Part shown: in pieces, positions 52,503-60,842 of the stretch
Numbering within the stretch: the first letter of the stretch is position 1
Layout of the letters: the number at the start of each line of letters is the position of its first letter
Source of the DNA: JAGAJR01 sp048463395
GTDB taxonomy: Bacteria; Pseudomonadota; Alphaproteobacteria; RF32; CAG-239
Assembly: GCA_048463395.1 (NCBI GenBank)
Contig: DBFWPL010000022.1
Coordinates: forward strand, 1 to 64,000
Reading direction: 5' to 3'
DNA: 64,000 nucleotides
Notes under the pieces: generated by a model
Databases searched by the model: none
Told to the model about the DNA's origin: nothing
What the model saw: the letters and a program-made list of their open reading frames with translations, nothing else
Program-made: the position numbers and the translations under genes

Positions 52503-53023
52503 GAAAGGTATATCATCAAGGCAATATAGACTATCTATGCGGATTGTATGCTTCAATTAATGCGACTTTATTATCAACTGATAAATTAGCTAAGTTTAGC
52601 CGAAAACAAGTTCAATATTGGTTTCAATCAATTCTTGCCGATTTATCAAAACGTCGCAAGCTCTTAGAAGTCCATAGAGAAGGTTCTGATGTTAAAATGC
52701 TGGAGAGCTATATAAAAATCTTACAAACACAAGTGGCTGACAATATAAAGTTGACTTATTATATGCCGTTTTCGAAAAAAACGCGAACAGCGACAGCTAT
52801 CAAAAAAATATCAATCATATCCAAACAACCCAATACAGCTGTAATTATCGGTATTACCGGCTTGTATGAACATTGGAGCTTAGTGGCAAAAACAACAGCC
52901 GATAGAATTTACCTTAATGATTCAGATGGTCTGAAGTTTCTGTATATTAAAAATATGCCTACACGCTATGATTTAATTGTTACAAATACGGTTGTCGTAA
53001 CAGCTGAGGACGTGTGCAAATAA
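52499..53023 (+). CDS. papain/C39-like cysteine peptidase-like protein
   Basis: 174 residues, TTG start at 52499 overlapping the DUF3768 stop (GGAG upstream). A likely catalytic triad is visible: Cys in HQGNIDYLCGLYASINA (about 15), His in GLYEHWSLVAKT (about 124), and Asp in YLNDSDGLKF (about 140). This is the C39-like peptidase layout. No signal peptide. The substrate is unknown. Co-translated with DUF3768. Confidence 0.62.
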   Translation: MRKVYHQGNIDYLCGLYASINATLLSTDKLAKFSRKQVQYWFQSILADLSKRRKLLEVHREGSDVKMLESYIKILQTQVADNIKLTYYMPFSKKTRTATAIKKISIISKQPNTAVIIGITGLYEHWSLVAKTTADRIYLNDSDGLKFLYIKNMPTRYDLIVTNTVVVTAEDVCK

Positions 53024-53137
53024 AGTATACCGTGCTTTCACAGATAATTTTGTGTGCAATCTATATCAAAAATACGGTTCATTGCACAGATGTAAACCAA
53101 AGCTATAAATATCAATTTCACACTAAGGAGCTAAAAT

Positions 53138-53680
53138 ATGATTTTTAACTATAAAAGAGTATCGACCACCGACCAAAACACCGAACGTCAGCTTTTAGAT
53201 GTTTCGTGCGATAGGGCTTATATCGAAAAAGTCAGCGGTAAAAACACCGACCGCCCCGAATTACAGGCTATGTTACTGAATATTCGTGCCGATGATGTGG
53301 TGAATGTGCATTCAATGGACAGACTAGCCCGCAATACCAAAGACCTGTTAAATCTGGTTGAAGACATAACCGGTAAAGGTGCTAAAATCGTTTTTCATAA
53401 AGAGAATTTGATATTTGCTCCTGATAAACAAGACCCATACCAAAAAATGATGATGACAATGTTAGGGGCTGTTGCAGAGCTTGAACGCAATTTAATCTTA
53501 GAACGCCAAAGAGAAGGAATTGCCCTTGCAAAACTGCATGGCAAATATAAAGGCGGTCAGCCTAAACTAACCGCCCAACAAATTGAGGAAATCAAAGTCC
53601 TCATTAACGACCGTACACCGATTACCAAAATCGCCAAACAATACGGCGTATCGAGAAGAACTGTTTATAATTATTTGTAA
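53138..53680 (+). CDS. serine resolvase/invertase
   Basis: 180 residues. Catalytic Ser in YKRVSTTDQNTERQL (about 9), Arg in MDRLARNTKDLL, and helix E with ELERNLILERQREGI. A C-terminal helix-turn-helix (TAQQIEEIKVLINDRTPITKIAKQYGVSRRTVYNYL) binds the crossover site. The size is that of Tn3/Hin-type small recombinases. Within the element it may resolve multimers after replication or invert a segment. A terminator follows at once. Confidence 0.92.
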   Translation: MIFNYKRVSTTDQNTERQLLDVSCDRAYIEKVSGKNTDRPELQAMLLNIRADDVVNVHSMDRLARNTKDLLNLVEDITGKGAKIVFHKENLIFAPDKQDPYQKMMMTMLGAVAELERNLILERQREGIALAKLHGKYKGGQPKLTAQQIEEIKVLINDRTPITKIAKQYGVSRRTVYNYL

Positions 53681-53711
53681 AAAAGGCGGTTAGTTTTACC
53701 AACCGCCAATT
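53681..53711. terminator. terminator between resolvase and DUF927 genes
   Basis: AAAAGGCGGTT / AACCGCC hairpin between convergent genes. Confidence 0.7.
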
Positions 53712-53714
53712 CTA

Positions 53715-55409
53715 TTATTCAGATAATAATTTTTTGAGCTTTTTATAGTTAAGTGTGATTGCTCGAAGCCGAGCTTTACCAATAAGGATTGCTGGGTAAG
53801 CATTTTTTTCCTTTTTAGGAAGCAGGTCGCCCAGATATTCCATAACAAGACTATAGATTCTTTTACTTATGAACCAACTTTTAAATGTCTCAGTAGGTAT
53901 AATCCATTGTTTTTCTTTTTTTTCAGAAAGAAAATATTTTTGACATTGGATTTGTTCCTTTATATATTCCTTGTTTTTAGGAATATTTTCTAAATATAAT
54001 AAGTCTTGAGCATCTTTTTTTAACTTATTTTTCAAAATACGAATTCCTCTTTCTAGCAGTTGTTCATCAGTTTCAATGCATTCTACAGATTTTAAATACA
54101 TTTGTTTGATCGCGGTATTGATTGTTTTCTGATCCCAAGGAACTAGTTTCCATTTGAGTGCTAGTTCTAGTGCAAGTTGGGTTATAGCAAAGCGTTTGGT
54201 ATAACGTTTAGTATAGCCAGTCGCTTGATGTGATGACAATTTCTGTGTTTTTTTATAAATAAAATCTTTGCATGCTTTTAAGAAAACATCTCGTCCATTC
54301 GTATTTAATTTTTGCACAAGTTTTTCAGCATACTTACGCCCCATATATCCATAATTTTTATTTAATTCGGCCTCTAAATGAAGAGCTAACTCTTCTGAAG
54401 TTTTAAAAGGTTTAGGGATATAGGAAAAAATACCATATTCGTCACTAATGCGTGCAGGTACGTCAATTAAACGTAATTTTTCACCATCGTCTTTTATATA
54501 GCCACATTCTTGGGCTTTATTGATGATACTAAACTCACCACTGCTAATAAATGTAAAATGAGATTTTCCTTCAAAAGCCCCTGAGTTCTCAATGTAAGCA
54601 TCGCTTCTTTCTTTTGTTTTCCCAGTGCATAAGGAATATGAAAGTTGTGTTACCGTCTTACATAGTACCTTGTCATCACTGGAGACCATTTTTAACTCGT
54701 CTAAAATTAATGGTCTACCATTGTGAGCCATTGCTAATTTTTCGAAACCACCCGATGTACTAAGCCAAGTATTGTGATCATTGGGGTTAGAGAAAAAAGA
54801 TGTCGGGAATTTAGAGGCTGTGGTTTTTCCTGCAGTACTTTTATCAAATAAATGAATACCAAATATTTCTAGTCCTAATGGTTCTATAAGCAATGCAGCA
54901 AGTCCGACACCGACTGTAAATATAATAACTGGACTACATTCTGCCTGTTGTAGCAATTTTTGATATTCATCCCATTCTCCTTGTTGTTTAATCTTCTTTG
55001 CAAAACTAGCTTTATTATAGAATTTCACATTAGTACCTTTACCATAAGTTTTGTGTGGTAAAACATAGGCATATTTGTCTTCATTAATATGCCATCCGGT
55101 TTGAGGGGTTAACAAATAAGTTTTATCAAAGTTGTATGAGCTTAACCAATTAGCTAAGTTTTCATCTTCAGCCGCGTTTCCAAAAAATGTGAATCCTTTA
55201 TTTTTCAACGTTTTTAGTAGAAACTTTGGGTTTTCATAATCAGTCACGCTCATAGCTATTTCAGTTTTATCATTACGAAGATTGTTAAAAGTTATAATGA
55301 TTGAAGTATCACTGGTTAAAGAGCTAATACCTCTTATAACAGAAAAGTGTTCATTAATAATCTTTTTATCTGATTTGCGAATTAGTTTTTTAGATGTGAT
55401 TTTATACAT
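53715..55409 (-). CDS. DUF927 helicase-like protein
   Basis: 564 residues. Walker A-like DKSTAGKTT at 189-197, Walker B-like RPLILDELK (about 232), and sensor-type FISSGEFSI (about 287). The layout is of DUF927 proteins, which are superfamily-3-like helicases of phages, plasmids and integrative elements. Together with the Rep gene upstream it forms a likely replication module of the element. The N-terminus (1-95) is unusual and not recognised. Confidence 0.85.
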   Translation of the reverse strand: MYKITSKKLIRKSDKKIINEHFSVIRGISSLTSDTSIIITFNNLRNDKTEIAMSVTDYENPKFLLKTLKNKGFTFFGNAAEDENLANWLSSYNFDKTYLLTPQTGWHINEDKYAYVLPHKTYGKGTNVKFYNKASFAKKIKQQGEWDEYQKLLQQAECSPVIIFTVGVGLAALLIEPLGLEIFGIHLFDKSTAGKTTASKFPTSFFSNPNDHNTWLSTSGGFEKLAMAHNGRPLILDELKMVSSDDKVLCKTVTQLSYSLCTGKTKERSDAYIENSGAFEGKSHFTFISSGEFSIINKAQECGYIKDDGEKLRLIDVPARISDEYGIFSYIPKPFKTSEELALHLEAELNKNYGYMGRKYAEKLVQKLNTNGRDVFLKACKDFIYKKTQKLSSHQATGYTKRYTKRFAITQLALELALKWKLVPWDQKTINTAIKQMYLKSVECIETDEQLLERGIRILKNKLKKDAQDLLYLENIPKNKEYIKEQIQCQKYFLSEKKEKQWIIPTETFKSWFISKRIYSLVMEYLGDLLPKKEKNAYPAILIGKARLRAITLNYKKLKKLLSE

Positions 55410-55431
55410 GGATATAATCTTTACAAAAAAT

Positions 55432-55583
55432 GAACGGTGTACGGTTGGTTTTGGTTAATGAAAGCCATAATTGAATAAAATAAATTTTATTCAAATAATG
55501 TCCCGTACACCGTTCAAGGTTGATATTAGTCAGCAATGAGATGCTGTGTTACACTCAATTTTAAGCAAACGATTAATCGTTTG
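55432..55583. repeat. inverted repeats between rep and DUF927: candidate origin
   Basis: GAACGGTGTACGG (55432-55444) recurs as its exact reverse complement at 55503-55515. An 18-bp perfect palindrome, CAAACGATTAATCGTTTG, lies at 55566-55583. The region is non-coding, between the Rep and helicase-like genes, where a double-strand origin or operator would be expected. No cleavage site is proven. Confidence 0.5.
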
Positions 55584-55597
55584 GGTTAAACAGGCAA

Positions 55598-56416
55598 TTA
55601 GACTGTTCTTTGAGTGATTTTAAATTCAAAGTCATTGACAGGATTTTTCTTATTGATTGTATATTTTCGACAGCCATATAAGAACAACATATCTTTGACT
55701 TTATTATTTTTAAGTTTGAAAGTTAGTTTGAGGACTTCACTTCTATTAAGCTTATATTCTTTACCATCATAAAATGGATTACGACCTTTTCTTTGCGTGT
55801 TCAGAAAACGGACACGTTTGGAAAAGTATGGTGAAAACATATAAGAAACAGCACGCATGAAACTATTTACTTTAACAACCCTAACAGGTCTTTTGATAAT
55901 GTCTGTTGGATAGTAATAGCGTTTTAAGCGTTCTCTAATCACATTTTGATCTAATTTCGTTATAAAAATTAGGTGCCAATGTGGATGAAAGAAAGGCTTC
56001 CAATTATTTTCAGCATCTGTATTCAAAACAATGTCAAAGCCACCAATGGCAATGACATCATCGTCGAATAGTCGTTTAAGCCGTTGGTAAAGGGTGCTTT
56101 TTAGCGTACGGATGTCAATTTTCTTTGTAGTATTTGCATCGAGAGGTTCCAATAAAGTTACAGCGTAAATGCGGCTTTTACTTTTTTGTCGGGCGATAAA
56201 TTCGCAAATTTTCGGCACGTATTGAAGCCTGAATTCTCGTTTGCAATGACTACATAAGATATGTTGACAACGATTGTACGGTGAACAGTCCTTTATGTAT
56301 TTCCCTAAATCTGATAATTTGTTTTTTTGCGATAAGGCTTTAATTATTATCAGATTTCGTTCTTTACATTGTTTGATGCTTTCAAACCCTTTTAATTTTT
56401 TTATGTCATATTGCAT
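55598..56416 (-). CDS. HUH-type replication initiation protein
   Basis: 272 residues from the ATG at 56416 (GGAG ribosome site; ATGs at 56428 and 56440 are also in frame). A zinc-finger-like CQHILCSHCK (about 50-59) precedes the HUH motif HPHWHLIFIT (about 144-153). Putative active-site Tyr lies in FMRAVSYMFSPYF (about 196-208). The family nicks DNA and attaches to the 5' end to start rolling-circle replication. Its presence implies the element can replicate when excised. Confidence 0.82.
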   Translation of the reverse strand: MQYDIKKLKGFESIKQCKERNLIIIKALSQKNKLSDLGKYIKDCSPYNRCQHILCSHCKREFRLQYVPKICEFIARQKSKSRIYAVTLLEPLDANTTKKIDIRTLKSTLYQRLKRLFDDDVIAIGGFDIVLNTDAENNWKPFFHPHWHLIFITKLDQNVIRERLKRYYYPTDIIKRPVRVVKVNSFMRAVSYMFSPYFSKRVRFLNTQRKGRNPFYDGKEYKLNRSEVLKLTFKLKNNKVKDMLFLYGCRKYTINKKNPVNDFEFKITQRTV

Positions 56417-56603
56417 AGCATTCTCCATGATAATATTCATAAAAATCCATTAAGTTTTGTCGCTTAATGTACTTTTAGAATAGCATTACTGGAGTTTCAA
56501 AAAAGATGAAAACCAAAGCGGAGCAGTCAGTTAGAGGTTGTGTATGGTGGACTAACCATGCATAGAAATATTATGTATGGTCTAAAGATTTTAGATGCTT
56601 TTT

Positions 56604-57506
56604 TTATTTACGTACGATATTCGTTGCGGTCTTTCGTGTAAGATTATATAGGTTTTCTTCAAAGATAGAGAATGGTTGCAATTTCGGTTGAATGCTTTTG
56701 AGTTTAAATTTTTTCAAAATCTTGGGTGGAACGATTATCAAATTGAGAGGTGTTTCAGAATTTTTACTTTTGAAATTTGTTAAAATTTCTTGTGCATAGA
56801 TAGCATAGCCCAAGATTGAATCAACAAAAGAATCATATTCATTATAATCAGATATTATAGTTGGTATATCTGTAGATGTATCAATGTTTACGTTTAGGTC
56901 GAGACAATTATGATCTATTAGTGTTTGAATATAAGCATAAATGATATGACAAACGGATTTGTATCTTTGCCAACTTTTTTCTATTTTATCATAGCTCCAA
57001 AAACGTCTGGTTGTTTCATTTTTATCTAAGACAGTATACAAGTCATAAACCATTTTAGAACTGCGATTAATGCTGTATTTTTCAGGTGTATATTGGGCTA
57101 GGCGTAATAAACTTAATACTCGAAAGTATATAAGTATTAGAATAGAAGCGTCATTGCGTAAAATATTTTCCATGTCACGTAAGGTGTACCCCATTAAAAT
57201 GGTATCATCACCCCCGTTAGCTTCATAAAATTGATGTTCATATAAATAAAGATCAAAAAGGTATTTATTAGTTTTTTTGTTTTTGATAGCGTTAATTTTA
57301 TATTGGCTTTTCTCTTGTTGTGTTTCTAATTCATCAAGGATTGATGATTGCAAACTTAGGGATATGATGGATTTATAGCCTTGTAATTCATCATCTGTTT
57401 TTGCGACAATATAAGGGAGCAGATGATACCAGACATTCTCTTTGGCATATTCTAAAGAATCCGGGGAAATTTTATGCTTCAAATAGGGAAAATCAATTTC
57501 ATTCAT
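56604..57506 (-). CDS. unknown protein coupled to the integrase gene
   Basis: 300 residues, soluble, helical, no recognised motif (MENILRNDASILILIYFRVLSLLRLAQYTPEK). It starts 1 base after the integrase stop, so the two are co-transcribed. It could be an excision or integration accessory factor, by position alone. The gap 56417-56603 downstream has TGTATGGT twice (56540s, 56570s) and an ATGGT/ACCAT dyad, possible Rep binding sites. Confidence 0.68.
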   Translation of the reverse strand: MNEIDFPYLKHKISPDSLEYAKENVWYHLLPYIVAKTDDELQGYKSIISLSLQSSILDELETQQEKSQYKINAIKNKKTNKYLFDLYLYEHQFYEANGGDDTILMGYTLRDMENILRNDASILILIYFRVLSLLRLAQYTPEKYSINRSSKMVYDLYTVLDKNETTRRFWSYDKIEKSWQRYKSVCHIIYAYIQTLIDHNCLDLNVNIDTSTDIPTIISDYNEYDSFVDSILGYAIYAQEILTNFKSKNSETPLNLIIVPPKILKKFKLKSIQPKLQPFSIFEENLYNLTRKTATNIVRK

Positions 57507-57507
57507 C

Positions 57508-59481
57508 TCATATCTCCTTAATATAAAGAAAACTTAAGTCTAAACCATCATAAACTATGTTTTCTGAAATAGTTTTATAGAGTTCTTTCATCGAAATAGC
57601 TCCATAATGTTCATCAAGTCCATTATCTCCTTCCCAACCGCCAATGCGGATGACTCTTTCTTTAGGGACAGAATGGTTTCTCAATTCGGTTCTGACTGTA
57701 TGGCGAAAGCTATGGAAGACGTGTTTCTTTTGAAACTGCTGATCTAGATTTAAAATATTTTTATTAATGGTTTTTAACATTCGGTTAAACCATTGTGATA
57801 TACTGGCAGAATATTCGCCTCGAGTATTAGGCTTTAATTCGGGAAATAAGCGTTTGGATTTGTTATTTTTGTCTTTGTATTGTTGATCGGCATACTCTAA
57901 TAGTCCTAATTTTAGGAGTTCCGGGTGAATTGGAATTTCACGAATTCCGGCAAGTGTTTTTACTTTTTTGTCGTTATTTTTATTAATGCTTATAATGTGA
58001 ATACCTTCTTTAATTTGAATATCATCTACATAAAGCTGACAAATTTCATTAAGTCTAGCTCCTGTATATAAAGCTATTAAAGGAACCCAAAAATAAGCAT
58101 CTCTATAAATTTTTTTGCCAGGCTTCATTCGTCCAAGTTTATTATTCATGCAACCACGATAAACAGGTATATTAAAAATGGTCTGTAAATGAGTTATTGA
58201 AAAAGGTAGGTATTTTTCACCCTGTTTGGCTCGAATATCTTGTGCCGGCATTTCAACTTCGTCAAAGGGATTATCTTCAATAAACTTTTTTTGTTTTGCC
58301 CACATAAAGACTGAGCTCAAGGTCTGGATGTAGTCATTTTGTGTTTTGACGGAAAGGCGAGGGATGTTCTCATTGACTTGTGTCATCTTTATAGCTTGTT
58401 GAATAGTTTTGTTGGCAGTAGCACCGTTACCAAAACGACTGGGAATGAATGGGATCGTGTATACAAGTTTTTGCAAGTCATCGGCAGTAATTTGGCGAAT
58501 CACCTTGTCCTTACCGATTATAGCTGCAAGCAAGTTTATTTTGCCGGAAACTCTTTCTTTTGTTGCTTTAGATGTATTATCTCTGCTTGGCGTTTGATTA
58601 TAGGCTTCGACAATTTCAGATAATGTCATATCTGGTTTTTGTGGTTTTCGGTTTTTAAGAGTTTCATTGATAATAATTTGATTCTCATATATGCGATCAA
58701 TTAACTCGGGTTCAATTTCACGGCGTACACCATTTAAATATTCGTAAATGTATCTTAAAAATTGAATTTTAGCTCGCATAAATGCGTTATGCATATCAAA
58801 CAGAGATTCTGCAGACGGTTTGGGATGAACTGTTTCAAATAAATATAGTTTCATTTCTTCATCAATAGCAGAATATTCGTTATTGATATATCTACTTTCG
58901 TAGAAACTTAGATTCTCGCGGTAAAAGCGTTTATCTTCAGAGGGGTTTTTTGATGTTTTTATACGTTCTTTTTCAGTTTCTACTTTATCAATTAGCCAAT
59001 TATAAGCCAAATCCTCAGCTTCATTTTCAGTATAATCATGAATACTGCTGCGTATTTGATTATTGGCTTTTTCCTTTTCAAGCACCAGTAAATGTTTTTG
59101 TTGTTCTTTATGTTTCTTTTTTATATTAAGATATTTTTGATATGTTTGTTCAGACATATTTCCTAAAGCGTCTAAAGCTTCGATTTTTAGGAAATCTTCG
59201 TCAGTAAACTGGCTGTAATCAATAGAATCTACACGAGTGAAGTCATCATCATAAAAGTCATCAAAATCCATGGTATAGTCAGAATCTTGTTTTTTATGTT
59301 TAAGATCATTTAATATTTTTTGACGAATAGACATTGTTTCAAGCTCCGCCCGCAGTTTAGCCAACTTATAATCCTTGGTGTTCAACGATCTCCATATTTG
59401 TTTTTTGCCATATAAGGAAACCAAACACTTTGGAATTGTAATAATAGTATAGTAAGAGGTTTTTCTATTGTAAAGTTTCAT
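57508..59481 (-). CDS. tyrosine integrase of the tRNA-Gln element
   Basis: 657 residues, much longer than lambda-type integrases. The long N-terminal half (about 1-290) is charged. A SAM-like core-binding domain lies at about 290-410, and the catalytic domain has Arg in LYTGARLNEI, HSFRHTVR (H-x-x-R), and GGWEGDNGLDEHYG with the nucleophile Tyr. Similar in design to DUF6538-type gut proteobacterial integrases. It lies 147 bases from the tRNA-Gln 3' end and next to arm sites, so it is the enzyme for this element. Confidence 0.92.
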   Translation of the reverse strand: MKLYNRKTSYYTIITIPKCLVSLYGKKQIWRSLNTKDYKLAKLRAELETMSIRQKILNDLKHKKQDSDYTMDFDDFYDDDFTRVDSIDYSQFTDEDFLKIEALDALGNMSEQTYQKYLNIKKKHKEQQKHLLVLEKEKANNQIRSSIHDYTENEAEDLAYNWLIDKVETEKERIKTSKNPSEDKRFYRENLSFYESRYINNEYSAIDEEMKLYLFETVHPKPSAESLFDMHNAFMRAKIQFLRYIYEYLNGVRREIEPELIDRIYENQIIINETLKNRKPQKPDMTLSEIVEAYNQTPSRDNTSKATKERVSGKINLLAAIIGKDKVIRQITADDLQKLVYTIPFIPSRFGNGATANKTIQQAIKMTQVNENIPRLSVKTQNDYIQTLSSVFMWAKQKKFIEDNPFDEVEMPAQDIRAKQGEKYLPFSITHLQTIFNIPVYRGCMNNKLGRMKPGKKIYRDAYFWVPLIALYTGARLNEICQLYVDDIQIKEGIHIISINKNNDKKVKTLAGIREIPIHPELLKLGLLEYADQQYKDKNNKSKRLFPELKPNTRGEYSASISQWFNRMLKTINKNILNLDQQFQKKHVFHSFRHTVRTELRNHSVPKERVIRIGGWEGDNGLDEHYGAISMKELYKTISENIVYDGLDLSFLYIKEI

Positions 59482-59518
59482 ATCAGCCCTTTCACAAAAA
59501 GGCTAATTTTTGACGATG

Positions 59519-59564
59519 ACATTAGCAGTATTTTGATAAAAAAATTAGCACCCGACATTAGCAG
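59519..59564 (+). promoter_or_regulatory. arm-type integrase binding repeats, tRNA end
   Basis: ACATTAGCAG (59519-59528), AAATTAGCAC (59542-59551) and ACATTAGCAG (59555-59564). The last two, 3 bases apart, copy the pair at 41991-42013 at the far end. TGCTAA follows in reverse at 59566. Confidence 0.7.
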
Positions 59565-59627
59565 GTGCTAAAAATTTGATTTTGAAATTGGTAAATTCTC
59601 TGAAAAATCAAAGGTTTACCTTGATTC

Positions 59628-59650
59628 TGGCTGGGGTGGCTGGATTCGAA
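59628..59650. repeat. attachment site in tRNA-Gln (tRNA-side att copy)
   Basis: The last 23 bases of tRNA-Gln, identical to 41890-41912. Integration restores the tRNA 3' end at this side. Confidence 0.9.
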
Positions 59651-59702
59651 CCAACGAATGTCGGCACCAAAAGCCGATGCCTTACCACTTGGCGACACCC
59701 CA
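59628..59702 (-). tRNA. tRNA-Gln (TTG)
   Basis: A 75-base cloverleaf with encoded CCA. Acceptor TGGGGTG pairs with CACCCCA, the anticodon loop CTTTTGG gives TTG, and the T-loop is GTTCGAA. It is the integration target of the element to its left. Confidence 0.97.
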
Positions 59703-59881
59703 ACAAAAAAACTGTGTTTACGAGTTTTGAATTTTCATTCAAAACAGCAGAAGTGGTATTTCTGCCAACAAGCTTGATAAAACTCAAACACAGGCAAGCG
59801 TTGTTCATATTTATCTTTTGTGAGTTTATATCTAAGGCAAAAAAATTATTATTGCAAGCTTTTTTTAGAGATTTTTATATT

Positions 59882-60757
59882 TTATTTTTTCAAACGCTTT
59901 TTTTGCATTTGTTTTTTCTTTTCTTCCCTAGCTTTTAACACATCCAAGTCTCGTTCGGTAGCTATTTTATCTAAGATTGTTTTAACGACCAGATCAATTT
60001 CTTTATTTTCGCTGTAATCTGCCGGCAGTGCGAAGTTAACACGATTGTCAATAAGGAGTTTCATAGCTTTTTTCTTAGAATGGCTTTTTGGTTTATAGAC
60101 GGCAATGGCTGTTCCGCCTCTTTCTTTAGTAAGCTTCATAGAGGGAATATCTGTCATTCCGTCTCCGAAGTAAATCATCCGGTTAAAAGGAATGGGGCGT
60201 TCATCATCGGGAGTATATTCGTTAACGGCGATATCGTCATTTTTACTCAGCCCTTTATTAATTTTTGAAAGGAACTGGGTTTTGATACTGTAATTGATAA
60301 TTCTTGCCGGCCAAACGGGAGTGCCGTCTTCGCCGAAAGCATAAGAGCAGGCAAAAACGTCTTTGAAATATTGTCGGATGGATGTTCCTTCGACAATTTC
60401 TTCATAGCCGGAGGAGATGATATAGTGTTCTATTTCCAAATCCAAAGCTTTTCCGAAATTGTTAATTCTTTCAAACCAGTCATTAACCCCATTATAATAT
60501 TCGACGTCTTTTCCGAAATTATTTAAAGCTTCTCTGGTTAATTTAAGCTTTTTTTCTTTTGCGACTTTCATAAAATAATACATACTTCCCGTGATTTGGT
60601 CTGCTCCGTTATTGGCAGACCATAGGTTGGCTTTTTTCCAAAAAGTATTCGGTTTCATTCCCAAGGCCGGAATGAGGCTGAAATCCTGCATATAAGATGA
60701 GCTCAAGGTCTCGTCAAAATCGTAGATTAATGCTACTTTTGTGGTGTTTTTCGCCAT
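59882..60757 (-). CDS. HAD-superfamily phosphatase-like protein
   Basis: 291 residues. HAD motif I is YDFDETLSSSY (both Asp present), motif II Ser in IISSGYEEI, Lys in motif III less clear, and motif IV YFGDGMTDIPSM. The C-terminal tail is Lys-rich (KAREEKKKQMQKKRLKK). Substrate unknown; phosphoserine-phosphatase-like branch is possible. Divergent from glyS with an 85-base shared promoter gap. Confidence 0.85.
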   Translation of the reverse strand: MAKNTTKVALIYDFDETLSSSYMQDFSLIPALGMKPNTFWKKANLWSANNGADQITGSMYYFMKVAKEKKLKLTREALNNFGKDVEYYNGVNDWFERINNFGKALDLEIEHYIISSGYEEIVEGTSIRQYFKDVFACSYAFGEDGTPVWPARIINYSIKTQFLSKINKGLSKNDDIAVNEYTPDDERPIPFNRMIYFGDGMTDIPSMKLTKERGGTAIAVYKPKSHSKKKAMKLLIDNRVNFALPADYSENKEIDLVVKTILDKIATERDLDVLKAREEKKKQMQKKRLKK

Positions 60758-60842
60758 GATATAATTATCTCCCTTGCATTTTTGATTCAGGTATTATAAA
60801 ACGAATAAGTTAAAATTTAATATATAAAAGAGGAATTTAAAT

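Larger units (their letters stand above)
41890..59650. mobile_element. 17.8-kb integrative element in tRNA-Gln
   Basis: Bounded by a 23-bp perfect direct repeat: 41890-41912 and the 3' end of tRNA-Gln at 59628-59650. The tyrosine integrase gene lies beside the intact tRNA, as is usual. Matching arm-type repeats occur inside both ends. Internal genes cover integration, resolution (53138), replication (Rep 55598, DUF927 53715) and cargo (ABC-3C genes, AAA-DUF4143, membrane proteins). No phage structural, conjugation or relaxase-T4SS genes are seen, so it is best called an integrative, perhaps replicative and mobilisable island or satellite. Confidence 0.85.

Noticed and set aside
41890..59650. 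Prophage
   Set aside because: No capsid, terminase, portal, tail or lysis genes; Rep, DUF927 and integrase alone fit an integrative island or satellite better.
59576..59938. ORF with text AGVAGFEPTNVGTKSRCLTTW
   Set aside because: It is the antisense reading of tRNA-Gln and flanking DNA, a well-known false ORF.
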